Below are positions 23,301-33,700 of a stretch of DNA of 64,000 bases, piece by piece. Each line of letters starts with the position of its first letter. Within the stretch, counting starts at the first letter, position 1. The notes beneath the pieces are model-generated. The model was not told the DNA's origin, made no database searches, and saw only the letters and a list, made by a program, of their open reading frames with translations. The position numbers and the translations under genes are program-made. Origin of the DNA: Cololabis saira (taxonomy: Eukaryota > Chordata > Actinopteri > Beloniformes > Belonidae); NCBI RefSeq assembly GCF_033807715.1, contig NC_084606.1:36274569-36338568 (forward strand), given 5' to 3'.

Positions 23301-26300
23301 CTGGACCTGAGACAGACCAGGACCCGGCTGGACCAGGTTCTGAAGAACTGGGAGCAGCACCAGGACCGAGTCAGTAGGGCCATCCTGGGCACCCGGAGAG
23401 CGCTGAGCCCCGGAGCAGAGCAGGACGGGAAGGTCTGGTCCTCACCGTCCAAACATGTGTCACGGCGCTCCTAACCCGCTTCTAACCCGCTCTCTGCTTG
23501 TGCTTCTCCCCCAGGCCCGTCCTGAGACCATCAGGTAAGATGCCACACGTGCAGGTTAAGAACCTGCAACTGTTGTCCGCCTCACTTCTGCCTCTGTGAT
23601 ACAGTGATACGTGGTAGATATGCTGCTATAGGCCTATGCTGCAGGGGGGCACCGACATGATCCACTGGGCGGTGCCTCTCACCCTTCTTCCCTTCTCTTC
23701 TCCTCTTCCATTTTTTTTATTAATTATCAGTATCTCATAGCAATCATTGTTGTCCATCGTTCTTGTAGTTTGTTGTGCTGGTCTGCCCACCCTCCTTTTT
23801 CTCTTTTGTGTACGTTTGCAGGCCGGAGCTTCAGGAGCTGCATGCTGGCCTGCAGTCCCCCCTCTGATCATCCCACTGCTGCTACCAGCTGTCTGTATGG
23901 ATGTCTGGTAGATGCTTGCTGATATCCTGTCCCCCCCTCTCCTTTCTCTGTTCTTCATTCTCTCTGTCTGTTCTCTCTTTTCCTGCTCTGTCCAGCTGGT
24001 CTTCAGCAGGAGGGTCCCCCCTTGTGATCCAGGTCCTGGTCCAGGTTTCTTTCCTCCTAAAGGGGAGTTTTTCTTGCCACTGTTTGGCTTAAGGTTTTTC
24101 TCCCACTATGGGAGTTTAGCTAATAGACGCTTTATGAATAAAATTGAATTGAATTGTGATCCCTCCTGCAGTCCAAAGATACCCAACGCCGCGGAGAGGG
24201 AGATCCGACTGGATGGAGAGAGATTTGAGAAGCTCCTAAAGACGCTGTCCTCCGTCTCCAGGAACCTGAGAGCCCAGCTGCAAAGGAAGACTTTGCTGTT
24301 AGGTACGATGGCGAGCGTTTCTAGATGTGCAGCAGCGGCAGGGTGAGGCGAAGGAACTGCAGCTCCTCCCACCTCTGCGTGATGTCACACATCTTCTTGT
24401 AGTCTAGTTTATTTGGAGGCAGGCAGAGAAAAACTATGTCATCAACAAGTCTTTGGATTCTCTTTCATTCAGACGACTCGCTTTGGCGCCTTGTCCTTGT
24501 CTTTCAGTCCTTGTGTCAGAAATCTGGGTGTGATTTTTGATAGTTTTTTCAAATTTAATAGATTAGTTGATAATGTCGTTAGGATAAGTTAACTAGAGGT
24601 AGCTATATAAATAAAGTACATTTCCATTTTCCATTCTTCCAGACTCCTCCCCCATGGTGATTGACAGGCAGACCTGCCACCCCCAGGTGACCGTGACCTC
24701 GGAGGGGCGTGGCCTGGCCTTCTCTGGCCCCGCCCAGTCTGCTCCAGAGCGCCCTCTCCAGTTTGATAAGGTGCTGTGCGCCCTGGGCTCGTCTCCCATC
24801 GCCGCGGGGCGGGGTTACTGGGAGGTGGACACCCGCTGCTGCTCGGCCTGGGCGGTGGGCGTGGCCTACGCCACGCTGCAGAGGAAGGGCCGGGACGCGG
24901 CCGCCAAGCTGGGCCGGAACAGGAACTCCTGGTGCGTGGAGCTCAAGAGGGGGCAGCTGTCGGCGTGGCACAACGACCGCAGCGTGGCGTGCCAGGGCGC
25001 AGGGCGCGGCCCGCCGGGCAGGGTGGGCGTGTGGGTCAACTACGACAAGGGCCAGCTGATGTTCTACGACGCCGACTCCATGGCGGTGCTGCAGAGCTTC
25101 AGTGCAGCCGTGACTCCGGTGTTTGACCGGGCTCACCACCAGTTCACCGAGCCGCTGTACCCCGCCCTGCGCTTCCTGAAGCCCACGGAGCCGCAGGTCT
25201 GGCCGAGCCACCTGGAGGTGTGTTCCCCCGGCTCCATCAGCTCCATCAGCCCCCACAGCCCCCTGTGATGCTGCAGACGGACCGCCGACCACAACGTGGG
25301 CCGCTCCACCTCTCCATTGGCGCTTTTCCACTAGTACCTACTCAGCCCCACTCCAGTCGGTTTGGTTCTTTTCCACTAGGGGTCTAACGTGCCGAGTAGA
25401 TACTTTTCTGTATCTATTCTGCCGAGGTTCTAAGCTGCTGAGTCAGCTGTATCTGACATCATCACACTACAGGCCACTGATTGGTCGGGGGGTTGGAGTC
25501 AGACGTCTGAGTCAGGAGGAGGAAATCAGAGAAAGAGACTGACGGCTTTTTGTTCATTTTAAATAAATAAATTAATTAGGGCTGTCAGTTTAGCGCATTA
25601 ATTTTATTAATTAATTACACTGCTAATTAACGCATTATAAAAAACAACGCAATTAATTATGAGTGGCAAAATGCACGAGCATTTTAAATTTGTCCCATTG
25701 AGGGACCCGTAGGCCACTTGGCAGTGGCAGGTCACTTCCCTCCTGCTGCTAGTCAAACTAAGGCCCTGTTTACACAGAGCAAAAACGGCGGTGTTTTCAT
25801 GCGTTTTGGCCGTTCGTTTACACGAAAACGAAGCTCAAAGTCACCAAAAACGATAATTTCTGAAAACTCCGGCCAAAGTGGAGAAAGTTTTCAAAAACTC
25901 CGTCTTCACGTTTGCGTCTAAACGGAGGGAAACAGAGATTTAGTCTTCAGAACGTCACATTATGAGACAGAAACGTCACCAGCGTCATGTGTGCCACCTG
26001 TGTTTACAATTTGTTTGGCCACCGTCAATATTTTCTTGTATTTTACCTGTTTTATATTCTAAAGTCACACTTAAAAGTAATTCCACTTCTCTGTCACTCC
26101 AAACTAAAGACTCTCGTTCATCTTGGAAGTAACTGGCAGTCCAGGCTGATTTATGGTTCCGTGTTACACCAACCCAGAGCTACGGCGTAGGGTACGCGGC
26201 GACGCACACCGTACGTAGGCTACGCCGTCGATTTAACGCAGAACCATATTATTCAGGCTTCACACGTGTCATTTGTTGATGTTTTTTTCCAGGATTCTGA

Positions 26301-27732
26301 TTGGCTAGCATGACTTTATCTTCTCGTTACACTGCCCCCTGTAGGTGTGGATGCTCATAGCACCTTAACAGCGTATTTATCCGTGTTCTTGTAAACGAGG
26401 ATATTTTTCAAAACGTAGAGGGGGAAATATCTGTTTTTGTAAATACTATGTGGAAACGTGGCCTAACAAAGCAGTGACAGACCTGGACGACTCAGGGGAG
26501 ACTCAGCAAATCTTTGCTGGGCCTTTGAACGGCAAGTTTATGTAGAAAAAGAAAGAAGATGGGACTATCAACAAAAACGTGGTGATTTGTACCTTTGGTA
26601 AAAAATAATTTTCCTCCAGCGGAGCTGCTCCAGCCTGAATTATCATTTAAACGCTAAACACGTCTGGACAAGTTCCACTGTAAACGTTACAGTTACTAGT
26701 GCTTGAATTGCTGTATTGAGTCAGCTTTAGTTTTAATTTTGAATTGAGAGTCTGCTTAAGTGCCTATTTGAGACTCAGCCATATTTTATTTCTGAATTTG
26801 ATTTATTTAACTGTATTTGTATTGCATTTTTGAATAATGCACCTGGCCTAACTGATTTGCTGATGTGCTTGAGCTTTTTCTTTTGAATTTCATTTATGAA
26901 ACAAACTTCACCAATAAAAATGTGGATTTCAAATCTTCTCTTCCAGTGTTTCCTCTACATTCATTCAGCAGTGGCGGCCCGCCACTGCTAAATCATAGCC
27001 GCCACGCCTGAAAATTTTATTTTATTAAATTTTTTTTTTTTTTTGCAAATGCACCATCGCCGCATCTCTCCACCCTCACAGCACAGCCTGTGTGATGATG
27101 AGCGCAACGGCGGGGGGAGGGAGGGAGTGGGGTGTTTGGGGTGTTTGGGGGATCCTATTGGCGTTAATTACCCGTGAGGGGGATCATCTTGCAGCATGTA
27201 TGCTGCTAAGCATCAATGGGCCACCTCTGGGAGAATTTCCCTACAACAGAGCCTTAGAGCTCTTCTTTAAAAAGCCAAGGAAAATTAAGTGCTCTGAGCC
27301 TGGGTGCAAACTTTTGCCGCGTTCCATTTACCTCGGAAATCGGAACAGGGAACTAGGAATGGCAGCCATCTTGGAATGGTAACTCGGGGGTGGTGAAGCT
27401 TCTCCCACTTTCCCAGTAGGAAATCCCACTTCGAGGGGCGTTCCAGTTGAAAATTCCGACTGGGAAATTCCGACTTCCGAGGACAAATGGAACGCGGCAT
27501 TGGTCATTGAGTCTACACAGCCTCATCTAGCTGATGTTTACATGTTATTTATTTAATGTTATTGTTTTTATTTATTTTTTACATTTTCAACTGGTTAGAG
27601 TTGAAGTTGAAGTAACATTTATTTTTTGTTCAGGGATTGTTCTTCAAAAGTTCAGGGATAAAAGCGAATAAATAGGTTTTGAAAGTTACATTTGCTGTCA
27701 AGTGGTTATTTGTGTACGCCGTACATTTACGC

Positions 27733-27787
<55 letters not shown>

Positions 27788-30700
27788 CCCCCGGGAAGCA
27801 TGCCCCCACTGCTGAAAAAATTCCTAGAGGAAACACTGTCTTCCTAGTGTATGAATGGAGGAGAAATGTTCCAACTCCCCATGTTGCATTCAGGCTTTAA
27901 AACCCTGTTTATGACCCGGCTCACAGTTCTGCATCGTTCCCGTTCTAAAGGAATCACAGTAAAATGCCCAGAACCCTCGTTGCTAAGGAAACGGACACCT
28001 GCAGTAAACCCCAGCCTATAAACTGGGAACCCAGGGATTCTGTGTGGAGTATGAACATGAGTGATACTTGTGATGCACAAGGAGACTGGAGGTCGTGACA
28101 AAGACCAGCAACATTCAGATCTACTCAGGAACTCAGAACTCTGGACCTGCGGGCCGAGACGACACATAAGACGGAGGCACCTGTAGTCGATGTCCAGCAG
28201 CAGGCTCCTCATGGGCTGGTGGTTCCGGTCCAGGTTCCGCAGCTTGATCAGCTCCTGCAGTCTGAAACACATCAGGGAAAACTGATGGTCATTTAAAGCA
28301 GTGGTCCTCGACCTTTTCTGAACCAGGACCGGTTTAATGTCTGACAATATTTTCACGGCCCAATCTAAAAGGTGTAGCTGATAAAAACTAAATAAATGAC
28401 AAGATCTGCATTAAAAACTGGTATTTTCTCTATAGTAATAATAATGAATAATAAAACATTTTCGAAAAAATAAAATAATGGAAATTGTAAATTACCTTTA
28501 ATATGAGTATTTCTATAAATGTGTTTTTATGTTTGTTTTCTCATTAACGTTATTTAAAGCCAGGTTTTTATTTCATTTGTTATATTAAGGAGACCGATAT
28601 TTAGTGCTTTTATTTTGAAGGCGTCTCACCGAGGCCTTGTAAACATCCAGCGCTTCGACTTTAAGGGTAAAAGTTTAACGGCAGTAGAAAGTGTGTCTGA
28701 AAGACTAAACTAGTGTCAGGAATGCTAAAGTGGAGCCTAACCGACACAAAAATCACCTGCTGATAAGGATTTGTTTTCTTTGCAAATTTTATGTCGTATT
28801 TATGTCCAGCTTGAGTTTGGTTGCCATGGTTACTCATGTATTGTGTTAACGGTAGATTTATTACTGAGCAGCTGTGTCGGTCTGTATTTAAGTTAAATGA
28901 AACTTATATGAATGTAGAAAGACTAACTCTATTTTATTTTATTCCTTTATAGCTCTTACGGTGTGTTTGCAGTGTATTTACATCCAAGGAATAAAAACAT
29001 TGTGAACCATCAGTTTGAGAGTCAACCATCATCAGTCTGGGCTACAGAAATTAGTTTTTCTCTCTGTGCGGCCCGGTACCAGATGACCCACGGCCCGGTA
29101 CCGGGCCGGGGCCCGGGGGTTGGAGACCACTGTGCTAAATCACAGTAGTAGTAGATAGGGCTGGGCGATATATCGAGATTTTAATATTGCCTTGAATGTT
29201 TTATTTGAGATTTGCACAAATGTTTTGTTATTTGCATTAACTGTCAACCTCAGTGGAAAAGTCTGCCTGTTACTGTCTACATTGTATTAATTGAACAGTG
29301 TATTTTAATTTAATTGTTATGCAGGAAAGGGATGTTTGTTTTATTTTATTCAAGAAGCATTTTTATTCTATATATGCAGGCAGTTTATTTTTATTTCATT
29401 TGTTTTATACATTTTGATATTGTGCAGACCTCTGTTAATAAAGGAACCTGTGTGACATTTGGCACGAGGCTTTGTATTAAAACTGACTGTTTTTTTAAGG
29501 GTTTGCCTCAGAAAAAAATGAAGCTAACAGAGATGCTAACAGAGATGCTAACAGAGATGCTAACAGAGATGCTAACAGAGATGCTATGCTATAATGCTTT
29601 GGGGGAAACCCCAATTATGGCACAGAAAAAATATCGAGATATATATCGAGTATCGCCATTTAGCTAGAAAATATCCAGATATGACTTTTGGTCCATATCA
29701 CCCAGCCCTAGTAGTAGATTACAACTACCTGATGTTGACTCCATGAAAAGTACTCCCTGTATAACTGAGAGAAATCAGCTCCTCTCAAGGTTATCAACGG
29801 GAACAGCAGGTTAGACTCAACCATAAAGCACATATTTTGTGACTGAAGTGATAACAGTGGGATGAGAGCAGCTCACACCTCCTTTATACCTCACACTGCC
29901 CCCAAGTGGCAGCTCAGCACTACTAATACCCTAATTTTCTGAGACAGTTCTGTAAATGAGCAAAACAAGATTTGATGAGTCTCAATTTGAGCTTTTAGAA
30001 ATCCAAATCTTTTTTCCTCATCACATCAGTTTTTGCAGGAGTGTTTTGCTAACCCTCCTCACCTGGGCGTTCCCACACACAGCACCTTGGTGAACCCCAG
30101 CGCGGCCAGCGTGTCTAGCAGGAAGCCGGCGCTGCGGTCGGTGAACAGGTACTGGGCGTTGCTCTTCTTGTTGTCCAGCGGCGTCAGCAGGACGCTGGGC
30201 CGTCTCAGCTGGGCCGGCGTCAGCGCCGCCGTGCTGTGGGCGGTGTGGGCGGCGTGCTCCGCCGGCAGGAGCAGAACCTGGCAGTCCTGGCAGAACCGCT
30301 TCTTGTCCGGAGGGAGGGAGGAGAATTTCTGCAACCTGAGACAAGCGTGTTCACAGTTCAGCAGTTTTAGGCCCAGTCCCAATACTCCCCCTAGTCCTAC
30401 TTTTCAGTCCTACCCCTAAATTTTGCACGTTCCCGTGAGGGTAGTGGTGTCCCAATTCCTCTTTTCATCTAGGGGGAGTGGGGAAAAGTAGTGTAGTGGC
30501 TATGAATCTATCCCTACGGATGTAGGGATTTCAGATGCTCACTAGGTGAACTAGGGACAGAAAAATTTCCCAGAATGCTTACGTCATCATTTGCGGACTG
30601 AAAAAAAAAAAAAAAAAAAAAACATGGCGGACATTTCTTATTTTTTAGTGAATAAAATCAAAATTTTGAGTTAGTTTCTGCATAAAAATGTGTTTTGATT

Positions 30701-33700
30701 ACATTTCTAGCGAGAAATGTATATTTTACTTTCATAATATTCACTCAGTGAATGTACATAATCACTCGCTTGCCCGTTGTTGCGAAGTATTTTCAAACCT
30801 CGCCAGAATAAAGGCTGATTTATGGATCCGCGTTACACCAACGCGGAGCCTACGGCGTGGGTTACGAAGCGACGCGCGCCGTACCCTACGCCGTCGATTT
30901 AACGCGGAACCATAAATCAGTTCCCGAGCCGGCAGCCGGCTGTACTCATCTCGAAATTTTCGGATCAAATTTCTTAACAGGCGTTATTTGGATAAACTGA
31001 GCCCAGGTTGGGGATCTTAACGGTTACTTTTACGCCTGAAAAAATATTAAAACTTAATAAAGTGGCATATTAACAGCTACAGCTGAAATTAAAGCTTTTA
31101 TCTCTGGGCTTCCTGATATGGTGTGACGTATGTGCAAACGTGACTACGCAGTCGCTTACGTACCCGAACGTAAACCACGCAGTGACGTAGCAAGCTAAAT
31201 TTAGGGGTAGTGCTGAAAAGTAGGAGTAGTGGGAGTATTGGGACAGGGCCCTGGGAAGATTACAAGGGCCCTAAAATGTGTGGCTTGATTTTTAGGGCTA
31301 GTGGTAGAAAGTAGGGGGTGTATTGGGATTGGCCCTTATAGAGGGTCTGCATTGACGTCACTTCCCCACTGGACCAGCCCCCTTACTCACACTGAGTGGC
31401 AGAAACAGCTGCAACTAGTGGAGAAGACGGGATAACAGCTGATTATCAGCTTAAATTAAAAGGCAGTTGGACTTGACAGTGACCCGTACAGTTACCAAGA
31501 ACCAGTGGTCCATGGACATTAATATTTGGTACAGTTACCAAGAACCAGTGGTCCATGGACATTAATATTTGGTACAGTTACCAAGAACCAGTGGTCCATG
31601 GACATTAATATTTGGTACAGTTACCAAGAACCAGTGGTCCATGGACATTAATATTTGGTACAGTTACCAAGAACCAGTGGTTCATGGACATTAATATTTG
31701 GTACAGTTACCAAGAACCAGTGGTCCATGGACATTAATATTTGGTACAGTTACCAAGAACCAGTGGTCCATGGACATTAATATTTGGTACAGTTACCAAG
31801 AACCAGTGGTCCATGGACATTAATATTTGGTACAGTTACCAAGAACCAGTGGTCCATGGACATTAATATTTGGTACAGTTACCAAGAACCAGTGGTCCAT
31901 GGACATTAATATTTGGTACAGTTACCAAGAACCAGTGGTCCATGGACATTAATATTTGGTACAGTTACCAAGAACCAGTGGTCCATGGACATTAATATTT
32001 GGTACAGTTACCAAGAACCAGTGGTCCATGGACATTAATATTTGGTACAGTTACCAAGAACCAGTGGTTCATGGACATTAATATTTGGTACAGTTACCAA
32101 GAACCAGTGGTTCATGGACATTAATATTTGGTACAGTTACCAAGAACCAGTGGTTCATGGACATTAATATTTGGCCACGAATCCAGTTTCCTGATATTTA
32201 TATGAACTTATACCAAGGTGTGTGTGTGTGAATACTCCATTCTGATTGGCTGGCAGGTGTCCATTAAAAGTTATAACCTACACCTAGAAAACAAGTTTGG
32301 TCAAATTGCCTGATATCTTTAATATCATTGCGCTGGATCAACTGCCAGGTGGTAACCACGGCAACGGAGATTCAGAGAAGAAGAGCCGGCTACCGCAGGA
32401 TGGAGACATGTGTGATTTTGTAATTTCTTTTAATTTATTTGGTGAATTTAACCTTTTTTGATGTCTGGGATGCAGAAGAAGAGAGAAAAGAAAATAGCTG
32501 AGCGGAGCTGAGCGGACTAGAATATCTCCCGTTGCTAAGTCGTATCTCAGGTCCTTCCTAGTTAATGGTGAATCAACACTGTGTCCATTAAGGAGCTTAT
32601 GGGACGGTAGTGATTGTTCCAGGTATTAGTCAGACCCTCAGGTGTTACCAAGGAAACGGAGTTATGGCTTGTTAAAAAACTTACCAGGTTCCAACGGCTG
32701 CAGACGAGAGATTAAATAGTCGCTCAGCCGCGGCTTGTTATAAATCTAATGATTTCAACTGAAAACACATTAAAGCATGAATAACTGATTTAATATTTAT
32801 GTTTTTTGGTAAGTGACCGTGGTATAAGCGGGATAATGCCCTTCCAGGTCACATTAACATAAATATACTTCGCGGAGGCAAACTGAAGGTTCACGCCCCC
32901 GCGTCGTCCATATATTTATGTTAATGTTCACCTCGTCAGGCGTTATCCCTTACTTAATTTCTACTCCGGGGAAATACACGAAGCAAAGCTTGAAGGCATA
33001 CAAAAGTCTTGACGCTTGGTCCGACTTCAAGGCAGGATTTGTTGTAGTAATTAAAGTGATGAGGACACTGAACTTTATGATTTGATCGTTTAACGTTAGC
33101 TACCCAAAAATCCAACATTACCTGATACAAAATGGGAACCACAAATCCACGTTTCGGTGCCTGGAATCCAGTTGTTTCTGTGAATTGCAGCGATCCATTT
33201 GTCCCTCTTAAGCTTATTTTTCAGCAGTCTGTAAAACGATAATTTCTTTCTAAATCTATGAGTACAGTTGATCGCACAACAGCTCTTTCCCGTTTTAACT
33301 GTTTTCCAGTTGCTCAAACTGAAAGTTTACGCTGAAACTTGGTCTTTCCGACACTCGGTCTCATCTGTGACGTCATGCTGATTCCCTCTACTCCCGAGGA
33401 TGGCTCTATCTGCTCAGTTATTGGTTTGGACGCTCCAGAAAACTCTCACCTGCTGCAGAGCTCTGACTGTGTGAAGCGAGGCCTCTTCGACTGGTTCTGA
33501 GCTTCCCGAGCCTGCAGTCTGGCCTCAGACACCTTCCAGAAGCATCAAAGGAGAAACATTAGGACTTTTTACAAGTTTAAAACATTTTCGGAGGTCTTGC
33601 GATGTCAGCGACATTTTTCTGGTCAAAATCACAGCATAACAGCTCATCTCTACAACCATGTTTTCACAGCAGAACAAAGGGAAATGGGCTGGATAATCCT

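Larger units (their letters stand above)
25570..26943. mobile_element. hAT-like element, interrupted by element H
   Basis: Begins TTAGGGCTGTCAGTTTAGCG and resumes after 26466; the second part matches 7090-7550. No intact transposase. Confidence 0.6.

Noticed and set aside
24603..25331. Minus-strand frame opposite the SPRY exon
   Set aside because: GC-rich shadow of a clear PRY/SPRY exon; its translation has no domain.
31486..32173. CRISPR-like repeat array
   Set aside because: Units are directly adjacent with no spacers, and the host is a vertebrate; this is a minisatellite.
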